Below, piece after piece: positions 1-14,000 of a stretch of 64,000 nt of DNA. Source of the DNA: Chromobotia macracanthus (taxonomy: Eukaryota > Chordata > Actinopteri > Cypriniformes > Botiidae); contig JAZGTH010000066.1 in NCBI GenBank assembly GCA_036877525.1, positions 213,501 through 277,500 of the forward strand, written 5' to 3'. The number at the start of each line of letters is the position of its first letter. Position 1 is the stretch's first letter. The notes under the pieces were generated by a model. That model searched no databases, was not told where the DNA came from, and saw nothing but the letters and a program-made list of their open reading frames with translations. The translations under genes and the position numbers were made by a program.

Positions 1-540
1 GCTTCATACAGAAATCACCTTCCTCTGATCTGACTGTAATAATGTACAATAATGTGACCACAGCAGGATCTTGTGCACTCACTGGGGCCAAAGACAATCA
101 GACGGGGTCCCATGTGCTAATGACACTTGAAGTGAACTCAGACATTCATATAATAACATGCACAGGTGAATTGAGCCCAATAACAGTATGAAGGTGTATT
201 AGCAAAGGAATCAGGGTGAAATTCATGTGGAACTTAAATGGCTCTGGACCAGTTCAAAAGAACCGTGTCAGACAATCACTGCACCAGACAACATGTCTTT
301 ACACTCCTGTTCAATGTTGATGTCCAAAAATGGTTTTACCAGCAGCGAGTCTCCACATTTAAACACACATTGTTGTGTTGTGTTAGCTATAGCGACCACA
401 GAATATCTCATAAACACACTGTACCCTGGCATAAATGTTATGCAGATTCTTGTCACTTACGGTTTTATTCACACTTCATGCGTCTCCTTTACGAGTCTTG
501 CTCTGAGCGCTTTGATTGAACAAGGAGTAAATCTGTTCAG

Positions 541-583
<43 letters not shown>

Positions 584-2162
584 CGTATGGTTATAGTACA
601 AATACAGCACTTTCTCCACTCTTGATTCAGTCATTATCAACACATACTGTACATTTATATCACATCTGAGGTATGGATTCCACCAGCCCAACAGCCTTGA
701 TCAAAAATTTCCTACAATCATAAAACAATGGTTTTTATATTTATGACTGAACCCTGAGCTTTGGAACACAGCTTAGGATTTTGGTGGGTTTTATCATTTA
801 TTATAAAACACAAGAAAATAAGACAAACATCATCTTCTGAAGGGTGGACTTTAACCCAAAGAGAAACAAAGACTATATGTAATGACTAACACCACCACAA
901 GAGAGCGCCACTATATCGACTTTTCTACTGCATGGGTCAGCTGTGCATGTCCCCGCCTGTTACAATCAGCAGTCAAATATTTAATTCTTTTCCCTGGACA
1001 GCAAATTGTAAAAAAAATAGGCTGAGCTCCAATCCCCATATTTAAACACACATCATTGCCATGATACGTTCACTTAAATAGCACATAGCTGGAAGACAGT
1101 CTCCTAATGTGTCCTCTTAAAGTCAAACTCATGTTGTTAAATGAGTCTTCATACGGAAACTGAGTCCTGTTGACATCAGTGGTCCATTGTGGAGCTGAAC
1201 TCAGACAAAGAGCTTAATGGTTGCTGCCAGAGAGCGGTAAAGATAAACTGATATAATTCTGATATAAACATCCCCTTTCACTTAAACTGTGCATCCTGAA
1301 ATAAAACTGAAAGATTTAAGAAACAGTTCACCTAAATAATCTGACACACTCACTCACCCATAATGCTGTTATTTTTCCTTTCACCATCACAAAAGAAATT
1401 CTTGAATGTTCATGCAGGTCTTTTCCACACAACAAAAGTTTAGTGACTGAAAAATGATGAGATATAGAATAACACCAGCCTGTGTGAAGCTGAAGGGGAT
1501 TTGAGGTAAGATTTATGAAAAAAAAAACATTTCAGTCTGTTCCTCAAATACAGTTCAAGTTGTATGAAGTACTGACAGACATAATCACAATAATCTGTAT
1601 AAAGAAAGATGCTTAAAAATTCTTCAAAATTTTTTACATTTTTTACAACATTTACAAAACCTTAAGATCAGAATGACAAAAGGGTGAGTAAACGAACAGA
1701 AGTTTCTTTTTTGGCTGAATTATTCCTCCTCTGGTTGATATATGTAAAAAACATGAAGAAAAACTCTGCAGACTAACATCAGAAACCTGGTGAAGCTGGA
1801 GATGGCAAATAATCCTCAGTCCTCACACCAGCTGTGTGTGAAGTGACATGTTCAACCCCGCAGAAGCTCAGGCGACACATGCACAAGTCCTGCGGTCCAC
1901 ATGAAAGTCAACTCCTGGAAGATGACTGGAGAACTCTCGGACTCTTTCTTTCCTAATGCACGTTCCTCTGAGCTTTTCCAGACGCCACACAAACTACTGG
2001 ACCATCTAAACGCCCTTAATAACACGAATCACGAATGAATTTTATAAGCTTCACTGAACACGAAAGTTGTCCAGCAAAACATGCTTCAGAGAAAAGCGTC
2101 ACCTATGTACCCACGTATGTTTTTAATAATAAAGGTTATGAAAGGTTACTAGATGATCTTAC
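1..2162. other. Non-coding stretch with a CA microsatellite and an old MITE-like repeat
   Basis: I see no coding exon on either strand; the short open frames here have no recognisable protein signature. A pure CA run lies at about 543-580. A diverged dispersed element lies at about 1322-1735. It opens with a sequence like 'agttcacc' and closes with 'gggtgagtaaac' followed by a reversed, weakened copy of the opening, in the manner of the 'agttcaccc...' elements I associate with cyprinid genomes. Confidence 0.5.
1322..1735. repeat. MITE-like dispersed repeat, cyprinid 'agttcaccc' type
   Basis: The left end reads like 'cagttcacctaaataat' followed by 'cactcactcaccca'. The right end carries 'gggtgagtaaacg' followed by 'ttttttggctgaattattc', an imperfect inverted copy of the left end. 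Related sequence occurs at 7165-7300 and 54990-55320 in this window, which supports a dispersed family. The family name is not assigned because no library search was possible. Confidence 0.5.
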
Positions 2163-2290
2163 CTGAAGGGTTCTCCTGTATCCAGCCTTGATCTTCTCTA
2201 TCTAAAGAGCAGATCCGCGTGTCTGTAAAGATGCGCCACAAAGCGCTCAAAACGAAGCGGCGAATGTGAGAGAAACACGCAGAGGTCGCT
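2163..2290 (-). other. Possible untranslated first exon of a - strand gene (coro2b by synteny only)
   Basis: On the - strand this segment is richer in CpG than its surroundings and ends at a consensus donor, CAG|GTAAGATC, whose exonic last base is 2163. It contains no ATG, so it would be 5' untranslated. In human 15q23 the gene head-to-head with ITGA11 is CORO2B, and that arrangement would place coro2b on this strand to the left. That is inference from synteny: no coronin coding sequence is visible in the window. A long TG/CA tract starts directly behind the presumed start site. Confidence 0.28.
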
Positions 2291-2450
2291 GTGTGTGTGT
2301 GTGTGTGTGTGTGTCTGTGTGTGTGTCTGTGTCTGTGTGTGTCAGTGTGTCTGTGTGTGTGTCTGTGTGTGTGTGTCTGTGTGTGTCAGTGTGTCAGTGT
2401 GTGTCGCTGCATGTGTGTCTGTGTGTGTGTCTGTCTGTGTGTGTCTGTGT

Positions 2451-2511
<61 letters not shown>

Positions 2512-2614
2512 TGTGTGTGTGTGTGTGTCTGTGTGTGTGTCTGTGTGTGTGTGTCTGTGTGTGTATGTGTCATGTGTCCTCATTGTGTCGTGTGTTCTTC
2601 TGTGTGTGTTGTGT

Positions 2615-2665
<51 letters not shown>

Positions 2666-3382
2666 AGTGTGTGTGTGTGTGTGTCTGTGTGTGTGTCAGT
2701 GTGTGTGTCTGTGTGTGTGTCTGTGTGTGTCAGTGTGTGTGTGTCTGTGTGTGTGTGTGTGTCTGTGTCTGTGTGTGTCAGTGTGTCTGTGTGTGTGTCT
2801 GTGTCTGTGTGTGTGTCTGTGTGTGTCAGTGTGTCAGTGTGTGTCTCTGCATGTGTGTCTGTGTGTGTGTCTGTGTCTGTGTGTGTGTCTGTGTGTGTCA
2901 GTGTGTGTCGCTGCATGTGTGTCTGTGTGTGTGTCTGTCTGTGTGTGTCTGTGTGTGTGTCAGTGTGTGTGTGTGTGTCTGTGTGTGTGTGTCTGTGTGT
3001 GTCAGTGTGTGTGTGTATGTGTGTGTCTGTGTGTGTCTGTGTCAGTGTGTGTGTCTGTGTATGTCAGTGTGTGTATCTGTGTGTGTCAGTGTGTGTTGCT
3101 GTGTCTGTGTGTGTGTGTCAGTGTGTGTGTGTGTCTGTGTGTGTGTGTCAGTGTGTGTGTGTGTGTATGTGTGTGTCTGTGTCAGTGTATGTGTCTGTGT
3201 GTGTCAGTGTGTGTCGCTGCATGTGTGTCTGTGTGTGTGTCTGTCAGTGTGTGTCGCTGTGTCTGTGTGTGTCAGTGTGTGTGTCTGTGTGTGTCAGTGT
3301 ATGTGTCTGTGTGTGTCAGTGTGTGTCGCTGCATGTGTGTCTGTGTGTGTGTCTGTCAGTGTGTGTCGCTGTGTCTGTGTGT

Positions 3383-3417
<35 letters not shown>

Positions 3418-3855
3418 AGTGTGTGTGTGTGTATGTGTCTGTCTGTGTCAGTGTGTGTGTCTGTGTGTGTCAGTGTGTGTCGCTGCATGTGTGTGTGTGT
3501 CAGTGTGTGTGTCTGTGTGTGTCGCTGTGTCTGTGTGTCAGTGTGTGTCGCTGTGTGTGTGTGTGTCTGTGTGTGTCAGTGTGTGTGCGTCTGTGTGTGT
3601 GTGTCTGTGTGTGTGTCAGTGTGTGTGTCTGTGTGTGTCAGTGTGTGTGCGTCTGTGTGTGTGTGTCTGTGTGTGTGTGTGTGTGTGTGTCGCTGTGTGT
3701 CACTGTGTGTGTCAGTGTGTGTGTGTCTGTGTGTGTGTGTCAGTGTGTGTCGCTGTGTGTCGCTTGGTGTCAGTGTGTGTGTGTCTGTGTGTGTCGCTGT
3801 GTGTCTGTGTGTGTGTCGCTGTGTGTGTCAGTGTGTGTGTGTGTGTCAGTGTGTG
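2290..3855. repeat. 1.57-kb TG/CA-rich compound microsatellite with higher-order units
   Basis: The tract is almost entirely TGTG with regular CTGTGTG and CAGTGTG interruptions. A longer motif containing 'cgctgcatgtgtgtctgtg' recurs at 2405, 2909, 3215, 3328 and 3481, so blocks larger than the dinucleotide have been duplicated. All three + strand frames stay open for more than 500 codons only because TGTG repeats cannot encode a stop; the Cys-Val 'proteins' are not genes. Alternating purine-pyrimidine runs of this kind can adopt Z-DNA. Confidence 0.95.
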
Positions 3856-6800
3856 TAATAATCTCACCTCAAGATCTTTCAAGACAAGCTCTTTACAATC
3901 AATAACCTGATAAACAGTTATCAAATTATGTATAAAATGTATTTTTGTGCTTTACTAATTAACACTCACTTTTCCTGTGAATGGATCCATGTCCCTGAGG
4001 CCTGGAGATTTGTATTAACATGCTAATGTGGAGGCTGGGTTGGCTTCACTTGATTTCTCTCATTATCCAGATCACAGGCTGAAGGGCAACTTCGACCCAG
4101 CAGGCCTGGACACATCAAATATGATATTAAAATCTTGAAATAATCTCGACTTTGAATAGCAGACTTTGGCAAATTTCAGCTCACTTCGTGACTGTTGAGA
4201 TCCCTTCTAAAACTCAAATGGAGACATTTGCAAGATTTCTGGGTCTTTTTCTCAGGAGAAATATATCTGAGACAGCAAAAGGTTCCATTTGCTCCCATTT
4301 AATTTAATTGGTGTCTAAGAAAAATAATTGGGATATAAAGAGATCTCATCTGTGATTTTACTTTCTTATGGGTAAAGACCTGCACAATTTACATCGTCCA
4401 GAGACTCACCGGTTACTCTTTTACTTTTATATTCATGAGATTTAACAGTTCATTTCAGCCTTTTTTTAACAGTTTTATCTCAGATGTTTCTCCTAAAATT
4501 AGTTTTTGTCTCATGTTAAAAGGTCTTGATTCTATACTTTAATGACATTGTTGAGACCTCTCTTAAAACTTTAGTGAGGACACATGTAAGAGTCTTCTCT
4601 TCACAGGGTGAGCAGCATTTTAGAAGCTGGAGACTTCAGCAGAAGTTTATGTCTTCACTGTGTGTGTGTGTAAATGTACATGAGGAAATTTAAAAGCTAA
4701 TCAGCCATGTGAGACGCTGAGCCTGTGGAGCTCCTGAGGGATTTTTGTCAATACAGTGATCAAAAGTATTGATTCTGGATTACAATGTGAATATTAGTTA
4801 GCTCTTTATTATTCGTGATTTAAATCAAATCAACAAACAGTCATGAACACATTGTTGCTCATGCAGGGTTTCAGAAGCCAAAAAGTTCCAAGTTCTTGGG
4901 AAAAATGGTCTGTCTACACATAATGCATCAGGAGAGTGTTTTTGTCTCCAACAGAATCATTTGTACACAGTTTTGCAGCAAAGTTCAAGATGAACTAGCT
5001 GATATTCAGACCTGTATAATCACCTCCGTCAGACACAGATGTGTCAGCCACAGTGTTTTGATCGCAGGGGTCAGAGTTTTAACTGTATTTAATGATGCAT
5101 TGTTTCAAAGCAACTTCACATATAATAAAAATAAAAACACAGAAAACAGGAAAATGAATATGTCTACTATAGTCTTTGAATACTGCTCATGAGGTGTTTA
5201 TATACAGATAGATCTTTCAAATTCTGTTTAAAGAGCTTGAAGATCCATCAGCTGCCACAACAAGCTGCAGTCACGCAGGTATACTCTGAAACATTTTGAA
5301 GTATATGCACCCAACAGCCAACGTCTTTCTCATTTAAAAATGTCCATGCATCACTGATGGCCTCCATGTTTTCTGTCCCTCAGTCACTGGTGTTTTTTGA
5401 CATCTGAACAGCTGCTGTTATGGATGCTGGTGTTTTGAAGGGTACTGTGGGTTGATTGTGGACTGATGGAGGAAAGATCTCCTGCGTCATTTCAGTGACC
5501 AGCCTCACAATCTTCTGATTCACACTATCAGTTATCACTTACAAAACACTGGCCATCACAGATGATACAGTCTGTCAACAGTATAATGGTTTGGCTATTA
5601 AAATGATGCCTGCAGTGGGGGGTCGGCGAGTGTAGCTAAATGGTACAATGCAGGGTGGTAAAGTGTTGATGTAGTTGAAGTAGTTAAGTTAGTAGCTTTG
5701 CTGATTTTATTTAGTTACTCCACAACACTGGTTACCAGTTACTAACAGTACCTAACAGCAGTCAAACTGAGATTTGTCTGCTGTAAATTGAAGTTTTGAA
5801 AGTAAAATGAAGTAAATTGTTTATGTTAGCAAAGACAGAATAGTAAGCAGATCAGGAGAATAAAAATGCTAAATGGTATATGAAAGTATCTCCAGAGATC
5901 TCATGTGTTACAAAACAAGCAAAGCGAGACCTGACAATGAGACGAAAACATTACAGTTGGGTATGAGAAAACAACCATGAGAAACTAGACGTCATCCGTG
6001 AGAACAGAGCCCAAAGACTCGAGCACTGATGCGTTTCAGAGAGAAATAACAATAATACAAAACTACCAAAACATGCTACACAGAAAGACAAAGAAAAATT
6101 AAGAGCTATAGAATGAGACAGAAAATCCAGATAATAAACACATTATGTTATTTTTGATCATGTAATACACACAAACACACTCCTGGAAACCCTGATGTTA
6201 GATTTGATAGTGTTTACTGCAGAAGTTTCTGGTTTCATCTGTAAAAGCCCATCAGGTGTTTGAGGTTTGCATGATATCAGGCCTGCACAGTTAGTCTGTA
6301 CGGCGTCTTCAGATGTGATGTCAGGAATTTGTCAGTGGAGCTGGAAGTATGTAAACAGCGTCACGGCCCTGAGTGCACACCAAGCTCTCTGTTCCCAAAC
6401 ACTGCCGTTTAGCTGCTTTGAAATGGTCTGCATGTCAAAATCTCATCTGATGGCATGAAGCTGTCAAACTGTAGTGCTCTGCTCACCTGTAAACATCTCA
6501 GCTGCCTCACTGTCACATGATAACATGAGAGTTCAGACCAAAGAACGTATTTAGGTCAAAAAACATGACAGAATGGGGTGATTGTGGAACAGTTTTGAGA
6601 TCTTCCATTTGCATTAAGACCTATTGATATGACCAGCACATGATTAACAAGTTCTTCTCTGTCTCTGTAAAATGTTTTTTAGATTGAGGTGGGCACTTTC
6701 TGTCTGTCCGCACTAGCACAAGTTTATCTGTCAGAATTCAAACACTACAAACGGAAAGTCTTTCTGTAGGCAGATCTTGTCTGTGTGTGGCGGATGCTGG

Positions 6801-7164
6801 CCTGAGGAACTGGGCTGAAGATGGAGGCACCGGGCAGTTTGTTCTGGAACGATGCGTCCCTATGTTAATCTTCAAGACCAGCAACACATTCACTCTAACA
6901 AGAGATGCATTCAGGAACCAAATGTGTGAAGGCTGTGAAAACCATCCAAACCCTGATTTCTTTCATAAACTCAGTCAGATTAGATCAGCACACATTTTTC
7001 TAACTTACCAAAGTTATTTTTCTCAGTGACTAATATTCATGAAAATGTGACATCACCTAGAAAGTCAGGATCTCTTGAAGTTCTCCACAGATCTGAGAGT
7101 TTGATGGAACATCTCAAGACACATCGCAAATACATGAAAAGTTTAAGGTGAAATTGAAGCGACT

Positions 7165-7300
7165 TTAAAGGGATCGTTCACCCAAAAAATAAATTTGTCA
7201 CTCTCATATCATTCCAAACCTGTATGACTTCTGAGGTACACAGAATAGAATATTTAAAAACACAAACGATGGACGATGTTTAAAAGCCTTTTGGAGAGTT
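7165..7300. repeat. Fragment of 'agttcaccc' MITE-like repeat
   Basis: The sequence 'ttaaagggatcgttcaccc' followed by A-rich DNA and 'attccaaacctgtatgac' closely resembles the end of a very common cyprinid dispersed repeat. The element appears truncated on its right side. Recognition is from memory of the family pattern. Confidence 0.6.
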
Positions 7301-10300
7301 TTTTCTAGAGCACTTGAACCTTCCACTATCTGTTACCATTATCACTATTCCCATCCTCTCCCTCACTCTCATCTGTGTAATGTGCCCTGTAAACATCAGA
7401 GGTCAAAGTCACATAACCCTGGCTTCAGCGGGGTCAAAGGTCAAGCTCTGTAGCAGCAGAATCCAGGGACATTTAACAGCCCAATCAGAGTCAGACTGCA
7501 GAGTTTGTAAATGTAAATGTCACAAAGAGAAAAATCTACTTTTAAACCAAAACAAAGAGATAAAATGCAAAATTCATTTGGGCTTCTAGCGTAACTGTGG
7601 TAACCCCAGGTGCAGGATAGATTTATGTTTTCAAAGAACTGCACCACTCAAAAACTGAAGGAGTTTAAACACCCAAGACATCTATTAAAGTTTAAACTGG
7701 ATCAACAAATGAAAAGAGTTTAACAGAACCTGTTTCAACCCAGATTCAGATTAGTTAAGGTCAGTTTTTACCTTTCAAAATCATCAGAATTCCACTAACT
7801 TATTGTCACCTGTTGGACAATAAAATGGACAGAAATACTCAGAACATTCATAGCAAAAGTTTCATAGCAACATGCTAACAATCACCCAGAATAGGTGTGT
7901 CACCTGTGAGTTATGACATCATATCCTGTCTTTGCTGTGTGTTTCATACTGAGCTCACCGAGTGTGTCATTCTGTCTGTGATCCTAATGAAACTTGGAAA
8001 AAGCATGGAGAAACAATTGAGATAATGAGGAGATCTTTCGATTGATCTGAGTCTGTGCCCACCAGTGAGTTTCTGATGCTGTGATATTTTTCATTCAGTT
8101 TTCTCAGTGTGGCCGGGTCCAGTCCAGAGGATTCTGGGAAGTGTTTAATAGTCACGACTCGACAGATGGGTTTGGACATCTCTGCATGCATAAGTGTAGT
8201 TGAGTCCAGCGAGACTCAGTGGTGACAATTACACACTGACAGCTCCACAAATGAAAACAGACACTGTTTATTCACTGTGAGAATCAGTTAGACTGCTAAT
8301 AAAATAATCAGATAGAAACACTCCATCTAAACTTTTTTTTAGCCACATGTTATTGCCTGTGTGTATCTGCTATATTTTCACACGTTTGTGGGTAATTGTA
8401 GATACATTTAACATATTATTAAACGTTATTAATACTATTAATACGGTGTTATTAATACGGTCGGTCACTAAATGAACCTGTTTTCCAGACTCTGAATAGA
8501 CATTTACACAAGGCGACCCATGGATTTATGAAGATCGGCCTGGTCTCTGTTTACACATCATACGGGCCCTTTCAAACTGACAGGCTGGTGTTTAAGAGCT
8601 GCTGTTCAGTGCCTGAGGGCCAACATTCAGATCTCAAGTGTTTAAGTGACAGTCATACAGTAAGAATCTCAGGTGTGTGGTGGAGATTCTTCTGCTCATC
8701 GCAGAGGTCCAGATTTTCTTTAGGTACTGTCAAGCCAACAGTCTGCAAAGAAAAAATAAGACAGTCAGCTGGATTCAATTTATACCTCTGTTAAGTTTGT
8801 CAGTCTGCACACAGCTGTCTTAATAAACAAACATAATCAGAGTTTCTTTAATGGTAGTTTAAAGTGTTAGCAATGTTTCTATTTTACACAAATTAAATTA
8901 CTTTAGAACTTTACTCACTTGTGTTACTTTTCCAGAGCTGTACTAATGTTTATCTGCAGCACACATTGTCCTGTTTCAGCGGTTTGTTGTGTTTTATCAA
9001 ACACTGGCTAAGAAAGTGGTCACAGTTTTGTCAGGATCTTCCCACTAGACTCACTGGAATTGTTTTTAAAAGAAACTGGAAGACTATTAACATTCTTGTA
9101 AATTTCAGGAGAGCGCAGAACGCACATCTCCTGGAATTCTGCTGTATTACTGGCTATTGGCTTTTGTAAATGGACTCTGGTATGTTCAGTAAGTAGAACC
9201 AGGTGGTAAATCAGGTTCTAGCTTAACCAGGTTTACTGTATTTAAAGTCAGCTTCTCTCACACATCTACTGCATGTCATGTCTTCACTATTTTAAGTTAA
9301 TAGTGGACGTCACACCTAGCGTGATGGTGTGAAAGTCACCGTTTGAGGGAGGATTTCAGTGTGTGTGTGTGTGTGTCTGTGTGTGTGTGCGTGTGTTATG
9401 AAGTTTTGCACTCTTAGAAATGATCATTGCAGATATCTTGTGGAACAGCTCACATCTTTCTTCAGTCGGTTTTAATGGCAGTTCCTCTGTGTCGTGATGG
9501 AGATCTCAATGCAGGTCTGGTGGTGGTGAGGGTGGGCCAGCTGCCGCTTTATAAAAAGCTTGGATCAGTTCCATCATACAGATTTAATCTTGGACTATTT
9601 TCTGTTGTCTCCTGAGGCACATGCCGGGGAGTCAGGAGAACACGATTCCAAATCACTCCACTACAGAAATAGCATCTCATGCAGGCAGCTGGTGAAAAAC
9701 AGAACATACTTCTCCATCACAATAAAATACTACAGTTACTGTTGATCTCAGCTTTTAAACAGATAGGAAAAATTAGAGCAGGGAGGGGCCACACATTATA
9801 AAAGAGGCAAAACATGATCAAATATTCAGTGTCTGAAACATTATCAGTTAACAATATAGTACGTATATGAAGTTTCTTTACAGATTCTAAGAAAAAATCT
9901 GTGAAACACTCACTGTATGATGTTTGCGTGGCTGCTGCTTTATTGGTTTTAACAGCTAGAAGCTCCAAGATTCCAAGATCTCCTTTATGATCTTTCTCCA
10001 CTTTCTCAAAATCCACTAAACATTTCATGAATCTGATACATGAACCATGCAGAAGACTGAAATCATTCTGTCTCTATGTGTAAGAACCGCTGCAGTAAAC
10101 TTAGATTTATTTTGCAATAATGATTATCTCACTACAGATAATTATAACTCACTACAGGCTGACATCCACATTTTCATGAATTGTATACATTTATTATTAC
10201 AGATGATATACACTGAAAAACTACATTCACGTTTGACATGAATAAAGCACACCACTGATAAGATGAACATTTGTGTCACCTGTCTGAAGCTACAGAGCAG

Positions 10301-10504
10301 AAAAGCAGACGTTTGGTGGTGCCTCTTCAATGACCTCTAACTGATCATCAGTTACTGCAAACCTTCAGTTAACCTTCAGTTAACCTTCAGAGCCTTCTTT
10401 CTCCTGCGGAACACAAAAGCAGAATGTTCAGGCTGACCTGTATTCAGCAATATAAGAATCATCAGTTCAATATGATCATTCAAGAACAATAACAGTGTTC
10501 CATG

Positions 10505-10545
10505 CAACTCACGTGCTATATTTTAACTCCTGTGACGTCATACAA
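10505..10545. promoter_or_regulatory. E-box plus full CRE octamer
   Basis: CACGTG lies at 10510-10515 and the full palindromic CRE TGACGTCA at 10533-10540, within 31 bp of each other in otherwise AT-rich DNA. There is no neighbouring exon to which they can be tied, so function is speculative. Confidence 0.2.
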
Positions 10546-11689
10546 TTTAAATATTCAAATCACTATTCATTAAACATGAGAGTAAAGAAATGACAAGTGT
10601 CTGACTCTGGACAAACAGCACAAGTGTAGACGTACAGTATGAGCACAGCTGACAGTGGATTTGAGCAAGTGGTTGTCATGTAAAGCCTCTAAACATCCAA
10701 TAATAATCTCTGACCTCTGAGTCACCTGCAGCCCCGGACTGGCAGGTTAATGAAAACCACGTCAGGAGATTCTGACTGATATCTGCTCTCACCAGAGGTG
10801 AACATCTGGAGTCCAACTTAACTTTTGACGTGCAGCTGCATGAAGAGCATGCAGGCACATAAGCATGCGATATTACAGTTGTTAGTGTTGAAACACTCCA
10901 TGTGGCCTGTAAAATGTCCTGACCTGTTATTTTACTGTGGCTGAATACATGTATCATGTGTTGATTAAATTACATAAATTAGTAATTAACATGTGATTCA
11001 CACAAAACAATTGCAACATTTACTGTAGTTACCTAAATGGCAGTTTCATTTCAGATGAACAATCTGTAACGATGATTAAACATTCTGAATTAGAATCTGT
11101 CACATGACCTGTTCTGAACTCATAAAGCATCTGGTCTCTGAAGTGTTTGTTAGAAGAGCATTGCTTTGTGTTTCATGTAATTTATGTCTGCTGCTTTCAG
11201 TGATGCCTAAAGGAAGTACAGTCACAGTTCAGACCCGGTTGGACTGCCTGCTGTGTGAGGGTGGAGACGCTTGTTCTGGTTCAACTCACGACCCTTGACC
11301 AACCATCACACATACAGAGTTTAGAAGCTGTAAAACAACACGTTTTATGATTCTTCTATTAAACATGATTGTTTTTAAATAGAATTTCCACTTCGACATG
11401 CCATGAACACCGAACTGGTTATAAATGATTAAACACACCAATTACACAATTGCCCAAATTCAAATGCATTCCTGACAGATCTACATACAATTTTATTTTT
11501 TAAAAATATTATAAATATTAATATAATATATATCTAAAAGAGCATTTATCATTTTGCCCTAAGATTCAACAAGCCTAGTCTACAAAGCTACATTAGTAGG
11601 AATAGTTCTGATAAAGAGGGTGGACAGGATGAAAAGAGGAAGAACGTTAAACGAGTTTAAATAACATTAGGGATTAGTCAGATGTCTGT

Positions 11690-11870
11690 GAAACTGTTGT
11701 TTGTTTTGCTTCTTGAAGGTTGTGATGATCTCGGGAGATCAGGTGGAGGCCAACAGCTTATTCCACCAGAAAGGAACAGAATATGTGAATGAAAGGGGAC
11801 AATCAGACGCCACTCATTTATAGAACATAGATGGCGGGAGGGGACGTATATCTGAAGCAGTGAGATGAAG
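11690..11870. repeat. Dispersed repeat, related copy at 44345-44530
   Basis: Both places share 'aggttgtgatg.tctc', then 'gatcaggtggag', then 'ttccacca.aaaggaacagaata', 'caatcagacg.cactcatt' and a GGCGGG-like block, with gaps between. The 44.3-kb copy abuts an L2/CR1-like LINE remnant, so this may be the tail of that retroelement family. Both copies are substantially diverged. Confidence 0.6.
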
Positions 11871-13983
11871 AAGAAGCATGAAGTTTTGGTGGCTGTCCTG
11901 AAGGCCAAAACACACACAAATATAATAAAAGACTTAAGTCATCTTACAGGAATTTGGTTGGACGTTTGTCATGATGCTACATATAAAATTACAACTTACA
12001 TTTCTAATTGGCAGAGATTAATTAGAGTCCAAGCAGTGAATGAGAGAACAGACACAGAACACACAATCCTGAATCATTAACAGTACAGTTACACACCTCA
12101 CAGACTGTTCTGAATCTGATATTAACACTTATACTAGCAGCATAAAGAACATTTAAGCAGGAGAGTAATAAACACCTCCAGCAAATGATCTTCACAAACA
12201 GTTCTTTCTCTTCATTTAAAGCATCAGCATTCTTCCTTCTGTTAAAATTTGCTGTCAAGTGATTATTTGATGTTTAAATGGATTCGTGGAAGCAGCGATG
12301 TATTAAACGTTTTAGGCTGTAGCTGATCCTCACAAGTATCTCCGCTGTTCCTGTCTAATAATGTGTGACAGTCGGATAACAGAGTGTCAAAACAGACAAA
12401 GCCATGTCAATTTCAGACAAAGCCTGAAATTTCCAGATTCAGGGATTTGTGGATGAACTTCTTCTGGACCAAAGCTGTCTTGAAAGGCAAAAGATCTGCT
12501 TGCCAACATGCGGTCTCACATTATCCAAACCTCTCTGGTTAATATGAGGTGTGTAGAACATCAAATATATTCAGGAAGAATAAATGACATGCAGACATAC
12601 ATCACACTCAGTATGATGAGGGTGGGGAAAGGTCTTGCTGTTCTGGGATCAGTTCCAAGTGTTTAAAATTGGCAAAGGTTTGAATTAGTTCTAGAGATGT
12701 GTCCAGGTCTGCTCTCAGACAAGTTTAAATGCATTATGCATGTCAGGTAAATATTTTCTGCTGAGATTAACATTTTCTATAAATCTACAGATCTGACAAA
12801 TCTGAGAACACAATCTAAAACATCAGATCATATGATTCATATATCATATACAACAAGACTTGTTACCTTCTCTCTCTGTACATTATTCCAGCATGTTTCA
12901 TCCATAAACAGCTGTGAGTTATAATACACTCATCATTATTACTGCACATTTACAAGTTTGTAAAATTCAGGACCCACTTTTTAAGACTGAATACTTATCA
13001 TTTTGTTAAAGTTAAGTTTAACTTGGTCACAGTACAAGGAACAAAAACCCTATAGCTAGTTGTGTAAACACAAAAATCACAATATGCTCACCTGCCCGCC
13101 TCCTCAGACACAAAGAACATCCAAGTTTCAGGAGGGGTACAGAGACACATCAATCTGTGGGGTACACAGTTTTTAGCAGTCATTTATTTGGGTGGAAAGT
13201 TTGTCCACTGTTACACACTCTTTGTCACTTATATTGTGTAACTGTGCGTGGATTGTACAGTAGTGAATTCACATTATTCATCAAGGTAAATTTGTAAAGT
13301 AAATACGTTGCTGTCACCCGCACTGTCACCAGTCTGTCTTCAGGCCCTAAAGAAGCATTTAAAACATCTTACAAACAGATTGTCTCAGCTCTGTGATAAT
13401 CAGATCTTAGGCTTTTAATGGTGAACTGTTGAGCATCTCTCTCATCATGAACACAAATGTAAATGTTTTCTCCTGGGAAACTCAAACAATCCGTCCGACT
13501 GCCGCTTCCCTGCAGAAGGGATAATGAGTCGATGACATTTTTGACTGTAACATCATAATGTGCACAAACACGCTGCAGTGTGAGAAAAACTGTTCATGTG
13601 TGTGTCCAACACTCAGTGAGTTTGCTGAGTCTAAAAATTATAATTTGAACGTTTTTCTGAAAACCAATTAACAAACAAAGCAAAAATGTGATGAACTCTC
13701 TGCATTCTGTTCCCATCATGCTTTGCTTCACAGGTGCAGAACTGAAAACACTAATTTGGTCTTGCAACCCAAAATTCCAGGTGAATTTCACATCAGTGCA
13801 CACCTTAACACAACAACTACAAGACACAGCAGTTATGCAATGTACAGCTGTACAGATACACAATTAAAAAACTATATATATTTACTTATGTTTTCACAAA
13901 TTAATGCATCCCCAAAAGGAGGTTTTGCTCAGATTTGTCAGGTTTTGCTGACATTTGGGTACACATTTATCCCAAATATATAA

Positions 13984-14000
13984 TTAGGGTTAGGGTTAGG
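13984..14000 (+). repeat. Short interstitial telomere-like run
   Basis: Nearly three units of TTAGGG in tandem. It is too short to indicate a fused telomere and is common in fish intergenic DNA. Confidence 0.6.

Noticed and set aside
2266..3910. Three overlapping open frames of 530-539 codons made of Cys-Val-Ser repeats
   Set aside because: They are products of a TG microsatellite that cannot contain stops; no complexity and no family signature.
13984..14000. Telomere repeat as evidence for a chromosome fusion
   Set aside because: Fewer than three TTAGGG units; common background in fish genomes.
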